NCBI GenBank assembly: GCA_900074885.1
Contig: FJUW01000082.1
Span: 1,818 to 65,817 of the forward strand
Reading direction: 5' to 3'
DNA from: Rhynchosporium graminicola
Taxonomy: Eukaryota; Ascomycota; Leotiomycetes; Helotiales; Ploettnerulaceae
Length of the DNA stretch: 64,000 bases
Of the stretch, positions 47,196 through 59,000 are shown piece after piece (the stretch's first letter is position 1; every line of letters begins with the position of its first letter). The notes under the pieces are model-generated. The model was not told where the DNA came from and searched no databases. It was given only the letters and a program-made list of their open reading frames with translations. A program made the translations under genes and the position numbers.

Positions 47196-49001
47196 ATTAT
47201 CTGGTGGATGCTGAACTCTTACACTTCTCGATACTTTTGGGGTTTGCCTGACTGTGTGCTCGACTTTATTTGCTACAAAGGAAAGAGCGACTTTCTGATG
47301 CTATCCCCGCTATTTTCTGTTGGAAAATCTCGAGCAACGCTTTCGACGGATGGTTCGGGTCTAATTTCAACCACTCTTCTGAACCATCTATTGAAGGTGA
47401 GCTCAAAACTAAACTAAATCGCTTTGATATATACAGTTATAGTCCCCCGACGGGTACTAGAGACCAATACGTGATACACAGGAAAATCTACTTACTTCTG
47501 TAATATCTTACCCTTTTGCCTAATGAATATGAGAGTAAGATAAAAAGAGAGCTCTTAATCTGAATCGAATTGTGATCTCAAACTCACAAATTTTAGGTAA
47601 GAATTATAGATCATATAAGCTAAAGTAGAGCTCTCGCCACTAAAGAACTTGGAGGGCCGGGTCACATGATGCCATCCTACAGTGGGTGGCTACAAGGCAC
47701 GACGCCCTGAAGCGGTGCCCTGGAGAACGGAGTCACATGTCCTAGGAGTGCTAGGCATAGGTACACTAACTAAACGAAACACCAGCTATATCACTATTCT
47801 CAAGCTTTATGGGGTCTTCTGATGAACTAAACAATAATTTTTATTCTATTTAGAGTTTGAGGTACTATATGAAGAGACAGATATGATAAAAATATTATTC
47901 GGAGCAATTTCAGGTATAAAATTGACTTTTTTTTCCCGTGCCATACCTAGTCTTCTCGGCGTCTCCTAGCCTCAACATATTATTTCAGAACTAACAATTG
48001 ACTCACTTGTAAAACAGAAATAGGAGAATCTACCCGGAGTAGCACAGTAAGTCATGTTTAAACAACTGGAACCATTACCAATGGTTAGTTCTGCCGGTTC
48101 CTCCATAACCGAGCCGCCTGTCGAAAGCGCTGCCGGCGAGTAAGTCTGATGACTGAAAATTTAGAAATGAGGTAGTTCGTGTAGCTGCTCTAGCTCTGCA
48201 GGGAGATCGGTTCACCATGATGTAGATCACTGCGTGGATTGCTGGTTGCTGTCTTGTGATGGATGGTATGGATGAAACGGTTAGTCTGTAATCGGCAATA
48301 ATCCCCGAATAGAGAAGAACAAGAATTCTAGAATGACGTAACAATAACTAAAGCAGAAAAGGAAGCCGGGTTCTTGTTGGTTTCGATGGTCCTGTTTCAG
48401 CATCTATTATGACCTTTCGAACGACGTCTCACTAGGCATTATGTAAAGTAGCACTAGTCGCTTACGTTTTTGGCGGGAACTACCATTGGGAACGATGGAA
48501 GTTGACAGCCACTCCAGAGTTTATGAAGGTGGTTACACAGGGTGTTGAAGGCATCCCGGATACATCTTTGGACCAAGACCTTCTAGAGTAGATGAAGTGA
48601 CAGTCTATATACGGCGGAAGCATGAGAAACAATCAAAATGAACGAAATATCCTCCGGCGTCAATATTTGAGGGCACGCTTCGCTTACCGTGAAGTTGCAA
48701 TCTGAAGGGGATTGGTGGTTGACGATGCCGCGGACTGCTGATGGTAGACGTATGAGAAGCAATGGAAGTGTACAGAAGATGACACCCGCCAGCAGTGACC
48801 TTGCTTAGTTCATCTTCTAAAGGGTTTTTGATTCTGCCGCGGGCATCGTCCTCAAGGGATTCTCTCTTCGAATATCTTGATTCAGGAGTGGCGTAGACCT
48901 TATCCTCTTGTTTTTCAGCGACCTAGGGACTCTGATGGCAAATCTTCTGGTGTGCATATGGGAAGAGGCTCTGATGGATGCTTTCGGACTATTTTCGACA
49001 G
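47196..49001. other. Gene-free stretch with a small GC-rich island
   Basis: Between AT-rich flanks, about 47650-47760 is clearly richer in GC, with two ACATG boxes at its ends, and lacks an ORF. No tRNA or rRNA fold could be drawn. No gene supported in the rest. Confidence 0.4.
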
Positions 49002-49526
49002 TCAAAAGGTAGTGTTGGCAGGTATCAATAGGTCGAACATCTCAGAAGTACCATCCATTACCAGATGCTTTCTCAACTCCTTCTTAAACCCATCAAGGTA
49101 GCCCTGAAGCGCAGTCAGATCAAGTGTCTAGTCTTGGTCTTCCTCAGCCACGCCCTTATGATGGCCTGTAACCTTGCAATAAGCCTCCAGAATACCCTCC
49201 TTGAAGTAATGTGGATGATTCTTGTTGGGAGCGGTGAAAAGCAAGTGGATAAAGAACATTATGAAGATCCGATCATCCTCCAAGCCTACTCCGTGGTATT
49301 GAGCGCAGAACTTCTCCATGATGCAGCACTATTGTTCAGGACCTTTGATTTCGTTGTAGACTACACTTTGTTCGGTGTTCTACTGATTCTCAAAAGCCCA
49401 TTCCAATCCTTCATCGTGGAACACGAACAGATCAGGTAGAGCATCATCAGATCGGGAACCGGGGACAAGAATCTTGTGGTAGTCATTTGGAACCATCAGA
49501 GCTGAAGCCCTGAGTTTAGACGTCAT
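49002..49526 (-). pseudogene. Unknown gene broken by RIP-like stop codons
   Basis: One frame reads as good protein through three stop codons. From MTSKLRASALMVPNDYHKIL it runs to DALPDLFVFHDEGLEWAFEN, then Q-stop-N. It goes on through VVYNEIKGPEQ-stop-CC, EKFCAQYHGVGLEDDRIFI, PHYFKEGILEAYCKV and EEDQD-stop-TLDLTALQGYLDGFKKE, and ends near LIPANTTF. All three stops are TAG, reachable from CAG or TGG by a single C-to-T or G-to-A change. The frame itself is intact over 175 codons, so decay is recent. No family recognised. An exon further upstream is possible (around 49640-49850). Confidence 0.65.
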
Positions 49527-51594
49527 TCTTCGATGTATGCAGCACCTTCTGCCTTGGGCGCTTCAAGGGGTCAGTATTGGCCAAGTGATTCGAGTACATT
49601 TTCAAAGAATTCTCGAGCGTTTCATATTTTGGGGTTAATAAAAGACTTACCAAGTGTATCTGATATCAAGTAATAGCCTGCTGTAGTCTCTCAAGTTTCT
49701 TTTTTGTGTTGGAACTAGGAGAAAAGCCTGGGTAGTACTTTCGAAATCTTGAAGGTTTGAGATAAGGCAAGTAGTTGACTTGTGTTTGTAGCAAGAAAGG
49801 ACGAATATTCGAACTTGTAAGCGTTTAATCTCAGACGAACAAGGCAACCTAATCTCAGGCTCAATAATTAGTATAGCTGAAAGGATAACAGGTCATTTGA
49901 GCTTGAGGCATTGAAGGTTTAAAGCATAGATACCGTGGAAAATAAGCACTTGGCGCCAAGCTCTCGCTTCGATGTCAATACACAATCCGACTAACGCGAG
50001 TACCTATATGCGAGTGCATTGCCAAGGCGTCGTGATCTGCACTGTTCATTTTCTTTTGGTTAGTTCTGTGAAAAGAAAACTGAATATATTTACCTTTTTC
50101 TTCAACTTTCGGCAGTGCATTTTCACTGATGTCCTGATTGCTAGAACTAAATCGCTGTCAAGAGGAGATCTTTACTCTCATACAGTCTGCACTCACTAAC
50201 TAGCTCAAAACTCAAATAATCGATACTTATCAAATCATCGAGTACTTCAGATATCTTCGGCCGGAGCTCCTCTCGGTATGATTAATTTTAGTCTTAGTAT
50301 TTATGGCAAAACCGAAGTGGATTGGAGCAGTTTTTCACGTAGATTTTAGCTGCTATAACGCTCAAGCTAGGTCTCGCCCAGTAGCGATTACTTTCAAATT
50401 CTTGTTGTTCTCTTGTGATCTTCCTGCGGATGTAAGTGACGAGATCTCTACGAGATGAAAAAAATAATCCTCTATTTTGCATAGTTTGTGATATTGTAGC
50501 ACTACCTTGTACTTTGATAGTAGCCCTTCCCTTCCAGATGACTTGGCTCTATCCCGGACCCGACTGGACTCCCTAAAGTAAAATTAAAATACTTCGAAAT
50601 TGCCAACCAAGGTGCTGGATCTTTGGAAACAACCTTCGATGCACGAAACTATTGTCCGACTCGTGGGATGCAGACCACCCTGCTCATCAGCCACGGCCTT
50701 GAGCCGAGCGTATATCGAGACTTTTGAAGATAGGAATCATCAACATTAGGCCATCTATCAGTACTTAAAGCCCCAATGATGTTTTTGTTTTGATTAAAAA
50801 TTTAGTTAATGTGTCGAGGACAGAGACGTTAGAATATAGAATTTTAGACTGTGGAACAAAAGCTACATAGACCCACCGAAAAATCAAAAAACGCTCAAAA
50901 TTTAGCCTGCCTACCTTAATGCGCTTCATAGTAAATAGTTTTTGATCTATGCTGCTACTCTTCTACTTATATCTAGCTGGCTCACACTCACCCGAACTTC
51001 TGCTACGATCTTAGCCTCATTTTTATGAAAACAACGCTCGATTCGTAATTTGTACGTGTACATTTATTTACAAGTACTGAATCTATCAAGACCCAGATAT
51101 ATAATAAGTCAATAGTAGTGTTAGTTACAAGCTGGTGAGGCTTCAAGATTATTATTCTGCACCTTACACATGTGCGGGCAGGGGAGGTTCAAGATATCAG
51201 AACATTTCCCAAAGGACGACAAGAATATGATGAAATGACCGGACAATGCGAGATTTTGAGCCATGTCGCATTGCAGCTCTGAATTGACACTATCTTAAGA
51301 AACTCAGCCTCAAGACCGCACCTTCGAGAAATGCTGCTTTCCGATAGCCATACCTTATGAGCCAGGCCCCTAGTGGATGGGATCGCTACATCCTCCTTCT
51401 CGTGTTTGATCTGCGGCGCTCCGGGCCGTGCCGCCTGACAGGTGACAGTGCGACGTCATCAGATCACATTCTGCTTCCTGTCAATTTCCTTCCTTGGCCG
51501 GCGTAAATAACAAGGCCTCACAGCGACTTTACGTGTTCTATTAGAAAAGTATTTCTGCACCGCTTTTTGGATCAATATCTACTTGTGTTATCGA
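49527..51594. other. Gene-free stretch
   Basis: No supported gene. Small ORFs at 49647-50482 show no motif. The right end is the promoter region of the next gene. Confidence 0.45.
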
Positions 51595-52457
51595 ATGACG
51601 ACTGTCAACGCATCAGATCCCCGTTTCGACGGACGGATATTGACTTACGACCCCGAATCTATCAGAACCTCCCTGTTGTCATACTTTACAGCTCTCAGCA
51701 AGCTTCCGTATGTCGACGAATCCGATATCGTCTATCCGCCACCGGGTGGCTGGTCAAATATAACGAAGCGAAACTTTGCACCTCTAGGAAAGAACGACGC
51801 CGTGATTGACTTGCTCAAATTTTTACCCTACCTCCGAAATCCTGGCAAGGAAAAGGGTTATGCTATTTCTTTCGGCACTTTCCCGTTAGACTACTCATCT
51901 ACACCATTTACACCACCACTGGATGTCAATGAGACGAAGGAGCTGAGTCCAGACCGTTACTGTGAAGAAGAGAAAATCAAAAATTGGGTCGTGCCATTGA
52001 CTGTGAGCGAAGATCGTATATGGGGTGACTGGTGGCTGCTTGACACAACCGATGGTAAAATTTGCGGCCTCATGTTCCAGTCTATAGAATTGTGCTGACA
52101 GTTTTAACAGGCACAGTGACAGCATGGGCACACAATGATTCTATGGAACCAGATGCTGACTACGATGATGAAGATCCACGTGCATGGCGCAACACTTGTG
52201 GAGAGACCCGCCTGCTGGAAGAGCTTCTGACTGAGTGGAGAGAGAAATTTGAAAGTCTGCACTGGATTGCTTTCACAGACCCTACGGGACGCGAGAAAGT
52301 GTGGAATGATGAGGATGTGGTGAGGGATCGTGATACGGAGCAATGTGAGGAGTTACAGAAGATCATCCGAAGCCATGGCTGGCCAAATGAGTTTAGGAGG
52401 CAAGAATGTAAGGAGGCTCTGGAGGCATGGGACGAAGAGCATCAAGATGATATTTAA
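51595..52457 (+). CDS. Unidentified conserved-looking fungal protein (268 aa)
   Basis: Two exons (51595-52054 and 52111-52457) with a 56-nt GT-AG intron that splits a Gly codon give 268 aa. The start is MTTVNASDPRFDG. Recognisable stretches are DIVYPPPGGWSNIT, LLKFLPYLRN, WGDWWLLDTTDG and TVTAWAHND. An acidic region (DADYDDEDPRAW) follows, then a helical C terminus rich in Glu, Trp and Arg. No signal peptide or membrane segment, so it is probably cytosolic. The balance of aromatic and proline residues suggests a folded domain. An SMI1/KNR4-like fold came to mind but I could not support it. It runs tail to tail with the LysM gene. Confidence 0.8.
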
Positions 52458-52575
52458 GGAGCCTCGAGGATGTTGCAAGGCCACTCATGACACGACTCAT
52501 TTGAGTCGAGTTTGCGCAATCCTTCATCATTTGTATGTCCTTAATTCTTATCATGACTTTCTTGCGGTGGACATT

Positions 52576-54629
52576 CTAACTACTGACTCCCACACAATAA
52601 TACTCTTGAGCCCAAAATGATGTCCCACAATTTGCACCATTGGTACCTAAGACCGGATTCCAAGTATACAACTGTGCTTGGGTTATGCCCTGCTGTGTTG
52701 CGAAATCAAAACACCCAATACCATTCAGTGGCGTCGCAAACTTATTACAATTGCTCACGATACCAGTCTAGAATCCGTTAGCTTTCTTCTTGGCACCAAA
52801 TATATTGTACTTACTTGGGTTGGCCCTGGAGCTGTCACACGTGTCGAGCTCGAAGTCACCTTTGTAGTGCTCGAAGTGGTGGTAGGACTCGCCGTCGACA
52901 CTGCGTAGGTATTCACGCAGTAATATTCTTTGGCCCAAAACAAAGTCTGACAGTTCTCCCCGTTCTTACCAAGCACACCATTCCATCCCCAGAGTTGGAT
53001 GGTATTGATGCAATTTTGTGTCGCAAAATCAAAGCATCCGATTCCCAGATCAGCCATAGCATAAGCATTACAGTTGCTAACAATACCGGTCTGTGTTGGG
53101 CCAGGAGCTGATGTAGCACTTGGAACGTTGGTATATTTAAGACACGGTGTCACTCGTCCGCCAGGGCCGCCACGTTGTTGATTTCCGGCGTCAGCACCTG
53201 TGCCGAGTGGTGGTGGTGCGAGTGTGTATGATCCAGTGACCCCAGGTGCAGAGACACAGACTGATTGGCCGGCCGTGAGGCTATCGCAGAGTCCTTGGAT
53301 GTTGCGGTTCCAGAGAAGAAGCTGTACCGTCGTAATGTTTCCACTCAAGCCGGCTGCGAAAGAATCGCTTCCTCGCAAGTCAGCATAGATATTACAGGGG
53401 AATGGAAGTTTTCTCACCAAGTAGCACCAGTCGGAAGTGTCTGAAGAGTACAAGCTGCTGGGAAACAAGTACTCGAAGAAATGACACAAGTGTCCGACCC
53501 GCTAATTTTTTGCAAATCTCCAGTCGCAATACCATACTTAGTGGAGAGCGCCGCACAGCCTGAGCCAGATGCAATAAGTTGTCCTGCACATGTTGTCGAG
53601 GTTGCTGGTGAACTGGTAGTTGAGGTGGTGGTAGTTCCCCCGAAATGAGTGGAAGTCACTGGAGGTGCTTTCACATAACCTGGTAATGCTCGGACTACTA
53701 TCTCAGGAACAGTGATGTTGCAAACATCTCCTATGTCTTGGAGCTGTGAAACGAGGAAGTCGGATTGATCTGAATCTGCAAGGAAAGGCGAGGTTATTCT
53801 TGCGTAAAGCATTTGTACGAAACAATTATCACACAACTGACAAGTTACCAATTAGCTGAAACTCTCCTCTCCCTCCTACTGCTATCTAAACTTGGCAAAG
53901 GAGGACACTCACCACATCGTTGCTGTATAGATTTGCCATCCGAGTATATTCTGGAAGTGTCACATTACTGGAACATGATGGATCTGATGGATTGATATTG
54001 CAGTCTGGCTGGATGATATCTGCACCAGTCCAGTTTTGGGAAGCTCCTAGACACCATCTATCGTCCGTGCTTGATTGGCAGTCAGTATAGTTAATGCGCT
54101 CCATACTTTTTCACTTACGTCGACCCTAAGCAAACAGTTTTCAGTCCATCAACGAATCGTCCTGAGATTGAATCCGCGGGGATAAGTTTGCCGTAGGCAC
54201 TGATCCATTCTACATATATTTAATACTGATCCCGTAAGTGTGCCCAAAACTGTTTGTTGAAACATGGACGGCTTCACTTACGATCGCTGCAGGCAAGTGA
54301 AACGCTCAAGTCCCAGTCTCGAGCTTGAAGTGTGCAGTTCCCATCACACACATCTGTGATATTTTCATCCTCCCAGTAGTAGTTGTCAAAGCTGACAGAC
54401 ATTTGAAATAATGTCGGGTCGCAGCCATTCAGAGTTCCATTCCTACGATATTGACTTAGCACTTGTTGACATTACTATTTGAGTAGGCTTACAGCGCTTG
54501 GATACATCCTTGAGTGAGATTATATGCCTTGGCTAGTAGAGCGGAATCGACAGGAGGATAAAGATTGAAGTCTGCAATACTGCAACAGAACCACGCACTG
54601 AGCGCAATCAAAATTTTGGTGTGATGCAT
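52576..54629 (-). CDS. Secreted multi-LysM protein (565 aa, four LysM-like modules)
   Basis: LysM domains bind chitin and related glycans outside the cell. Seven exons (54493-54629, 54282-54442, 54119-54209, 53913-54057, 53418-53836, 52815-53367, 52576-52767), all with GT-AG introns of 47-76 nt, give 565 aa. Residues 1-19 (MHHTKILIALSAWFCCSIA) form the signal peptide. The first 230 residues are Cys-containing without LysM and carry LCDNCFVQMLYARI, typical of this fungal class. Four LysM-like modules lie at about 261-311, 311-361, 411-468 and 503-560. The last two are close duplicates (TGIVSNCN, GIGCFDFATQ, W-x-W/N-x-VLG-x-NG-x-NC and FWA(K/Q)EYYCV). Ser/Thr-rich linkers separate them. It is divergent from the GH18 chitinase gene, the classic LysM-chitinase pairing of fungi. 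Roles could be chitin shielding, aid to wall lysis, or self-protection. Confidence 0.9.
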
Positions 54630-56007
54630 GTTTTCGTCTCTGTATAATGGAAAGCGAGCAAAGTGCCAATCGAGCTGAAGATTGAGGTATTGTAATTTCT
54701 GGACATCTCAAGAAGGGCATCGACGAGTACCCATCATTTTTCTAAGTTAAAATTGCCCATGTCTTTCCACGGCACATGCGAATGCCAGGTACCATGCACA
54801 ATCTGGCAACCCCATGGTTATTGGCATCAGGTTGGCAGTTGATTAAGCATTCAGAAAAGCTTAGCGAGGCCGCCGAGGCGATCTTAATTCTGGTTAAATG
54901 GAACAGCTGACCCGAGCCGTCCCTTGAAGTCTGACATACTAGGATCACTTGCAATATCTGCATAGACAACACGGAACGGAGTCTCCTTTCTATCAAGCTT
55001 CATTTATTCCGGCCATCACATGGTCTACGAAGCATTCAAGGGTGCGTCAGACTATCTGACCGAGCCTTCAAGGCGTGGAGTTGGTGCGTCATGTCGAGCT
55101 ATTACCTGAAAAAGGCATAGCAAGATAGTATCTCAAGATGTAGACAGTCCACGTCAATCGATCTTGAGCGAGAGTAGCAGAGCACATAACCTTTCCAAAA
55201 TCGTGTGTAAAACATGTATATTGATTACACAGACGGCAGATAGATTTCCAGCTACCGGAAGTTTTGCAGTATAGATGTTGAGGAAACAGGGCAATAGTAG
55301 GCATTTCAGAAAATCTGTTAGACAAGATCTTGGGAGAGGTGCCCCGGGGACTTGATGGCTTAGTAATGCTGATGTCCAAAAACGGCAGGTAGTAGAGTTT
55401 CGATTGCTGTTCACATTGTTCCTCAAATGGCCTATGATTCCCACACACCCCCTTAAAAATGATTGCAGGCTTTACACTTCCTTTTTACTGGAGCCGTGTT
55501 GACAGTGAGATAAATCCTAGTGCGGCTCGACTTGACTGAGTTGCACGAGAAGCCAGTCACAAGATTGTAATCGTGATCTTCGGGATAGACACCAGGTAAA
55601 CTAATTGCTTACAGCTGAGGGCCTAACCGCTCCAGATGAAGATACCCATTCAAAGGGACCAAATGCTATCACCTGGTGATAGGGAGCACTGCCAAGACGG
55701 TTAAACAAAGCTTTTTTCGATAGTGGTGATTGAGCAGTTACACGCGAGTAACCCATCCGGTAATATCTCCGCTGAACTTCCCAAGAAGGCTTGGTAATGC
55801 TTATTTGAGAGAAGCTTCCTTGTCATTTTGTATGGCACATCTATGTAGCTCAGATTCTTCCAGACGCATGTGGGAGTGAATGTGCGGAGTATAGGGGCAA
55901 GCCTCACGAATCATCCCGCTGCTCTTTATCAAGGTCTTGCCATTCCCCATCTAAAAAGCGAAGGAAAATAACGAAACAATCAGAGAGAAGAAGAGACTGT
56001 TCACATA
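54630..56007. promoter_or_regulatory. Bidirectional promoter region of LysM and chitinase genes
   Basis: 1378 bp separate the two start codons, so both promoters lie here, and co-regulation is likely. No ORF with protein character was found, and no specific factor site could be named. Confidence 0.55.
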
Positions 56008-59000
56008 ATGAAACTCTCTAACTGTTTCTTCCTGCTGGAGGCTTTCGCCTTCAGTACTGCCCATTTTACTTCAATTCTCGGGTCTTCTGAAGACTTGAAT
56101 CATGACTCGCTTCTTGCTATTCGAGATTTGCCAACAGGAACGTGTAACGCAAATACCCCGTGTGTCAACGCTGCATGCTGTGGCACGAACGGTCTTTGTG
56201 GTTACTCACCAACTGAGTGCGGATCGGGCAACTGTACTTCCAACTGTCAGGCCAAGGCAGAATGCGGACAATATGGCATTGTTGGAAAACAGAATTGCCC
56301 GTTGAGTGTTTGTTGTTCTAAATTCGGGTGCGTAAAATCTTCAACTTTTGGTGAAGTGTTGTTCAAATTTATTGACATCGAAAGGTTCTGTGGCTCAACC
56401 GATGAGTTCTGCAACTCTGGCTGCCAAGCTGGCTTCGGTGGTTGTGGTCCTCCAAAGCGACCTTCTTGCGGTGGAGGCAACAGCGCTGGGAAGCAATCCA
56501 TAGGCTATTATGAGTCTTGGTCAAACACTCGGCAATGCCAAAGCGTTGCACCTGAAGATCTGAATCTGAGTGGTTTCACCCATATAAACTTCGCATTCGC
56601 GTTCTTTGATCCGACAAGCTTTGCAATGGCGCCGATGGACGGGAAAACTGGAGCATTGTATTCTAGATTCACTGCTTTGAAGTCCCAAGGCGTCCAAGCA
56701 TGGTGAGTTTCGTTATCTTTGGGCTAGGAGGAGATGCTTTTTGCGGATGTATTGACTATCGCTGATAACATCGTAGGATTTCTGTCGGCGGATGGTCTTT
56801 CACTGATCCAGGTCCTACTAGGACAGCTTTCTCTACAATGTCAAGCACTAGTGCGAATCGCAAAGCATTCGTCAACGGCTTGATTAAGTTCATGGATACG
56901 TACGGATTCGATGGTGTCGACTTAGATTGGGAATATCCTCAATCGGATGATAGAGGAGGCGCAACAGCAGACACTGCTAACTATGTGGCTCTTGTCAAAG
57001 ATATGAGAGCAGCTTTCGGACCCAAATATGGAATCACAGTCACGCTACCTACTTCATATTGTACGTTGCTCGGGTAGTAGCCCTTTCTTTCCCGTTGGAC
57101 TGTTTTGGGAGTACTTTGCTCCAGGGGTACTCCTGAGATTGGTGTATACGGGTAAGTGCTAACACCCCGATCATCACAGGGTACCTCCAGCATTTTGACT
57201 TGGTTGGTATGCAGTCATCTGTAGACTGGTTCAATCTTATGAGTTATGACCGTAAGTTACAGCACAAATTTGAAGTGATCTTTGAGTTAATACGATTTAA
57301 CAGTGCATGGTGTTTGGGATGCTGAATCGAAGAACATCGGCCCGTATATTGCTCCTCATACCAATATCACCGAAATTGACCTCGGTTTGGATCTGCTCTG
57401 GAGAGCAGGTATAACACCCGATAAAGTGGTATTGGGTCAAGGCTGGGTAATCAATATTATCGACTGAAATTTGGAACCGTCACTGATTATGTTCTAGTAC
57501 GGTCGAAGCTTTACTTTGAAAGACTCGTCTTGTAATATACCGAATGGGAAATGCCAGTTCAGTGGTGGAGCGAATCCAGGAAAGGTAATATCAATCCCTA
57601 TGAGAGTAATTGGTTTTCAACTTGAGTGCAAAGGACTTCTGTGGCTGCTTGCGATAGCACAGTATTGTCGCACGAAACTGACTTCGAAGGCTTTAGTGCT
57701 CTAATGCAGCTGGAATACTCGATCTTCAAGAAATCAAAGACATTGTGTCTTCCAATAGTTTGACTCCCACGTGGGACAAAACAGCTGGTGTCAAGTACGT
57801 TTTTGCAACAGCTACACTTGTTGATTGCTTGATAAAATATTAATTGCGCATAGATGGATCACCTGGGGAGGAAATCAATGGGTGAGCTATGACGACGACG
57901 ATACTTTCAAGCAAAAGCGCGATTTCGCGAACTCGAGATGCCTTGGAGGACTCATGGTAAGATATAATATCGTATCGTTGGGTCTGTACGTAACTCATCA
58001 AACAGGTCTGGGCCATGGATCAGGTCGACCAAAAAGCCGGCAATCAGAACTCGGCTCATCTAGATGTTACCAAAGAACAACAAGCAGATGCAAAACAAAA
58101 AGCAGATGATTTGCTAGCTGGAATATCGTGCTACACTACGGATTGTGATACGAAGTGCAAGAAAGGTACCAATCAAGTCGCTCAAATGAATGGCCAGCCT
58201 GGCTCACTTTCTACGAATGATCGCTGCGGAAAGGGGAAGTATCGAAATCTGTGCTGCGACGATGGCACGAAAATGGGCACCTGTCAATGGAGAGGATATC
58301 GAGGTGTTGGATTATCCTGCATATCTGGCTGTGCAGGTGGAGAAACAGAGATTGTACAAGATACTAATCATAAAGAGAAGAAGAACGACCAGACATGTTC
58401 TGGAGGAATACAGAGTAAGCTCCTAATACGCGAAAATATCATTGGAGCGTAACATTATATCGAAAGGGACTCTCATTAAAAGTTCGTAGTTGTGATCTGA
58501 ACAGTGCTGATATGTTTACTTCAGGTTATTGCTGCAGCGGCTTTCAACCTGCTCCGAACGGACCAGATCTTGTGAAGGATGCAAAAGATCTAGCGAAAAA
58601 TGCTGCCGAATCACTTGCCGCAGAGGTCGCTCTCGATATCGCGGCGAAAGCGTTCTGTCGTGTAGCTGTTCCAGCTTTACTTCTACCGCTTGAGCTTCTT
58701 GAAGACCTCATTCCCATCATAGGTATACACTTATCTGGTGCGAACCAGAATCATCGACTAATCAGCAACAGGTGAGATACTAGACATCGCGGAAATAGCC
58801 GCCACACCTGCTATCATACAAGCGTGCGTCAAGGGAATCGAAAAAGAAGGCAAGGCAGAATTCAAAGTATTTGGCAAGAAGCACACTCTCTCTATGGATA
58901 AACCTACCAAAAGTGTACAGTCTCGACCACCAACCTCCACCCACTCTCCTGCCAAGACTAGCTCGAGTTGTCCTCGAATTCCTAAGCGAGATCTAGACAA

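Noticed and set aside
51595..52457. SMI1/KNR4 (SUKH) assignment for the 268-aa protein
   Set aside because: Only a vague resemblance in composition; no family-defining motif could be pointed to.
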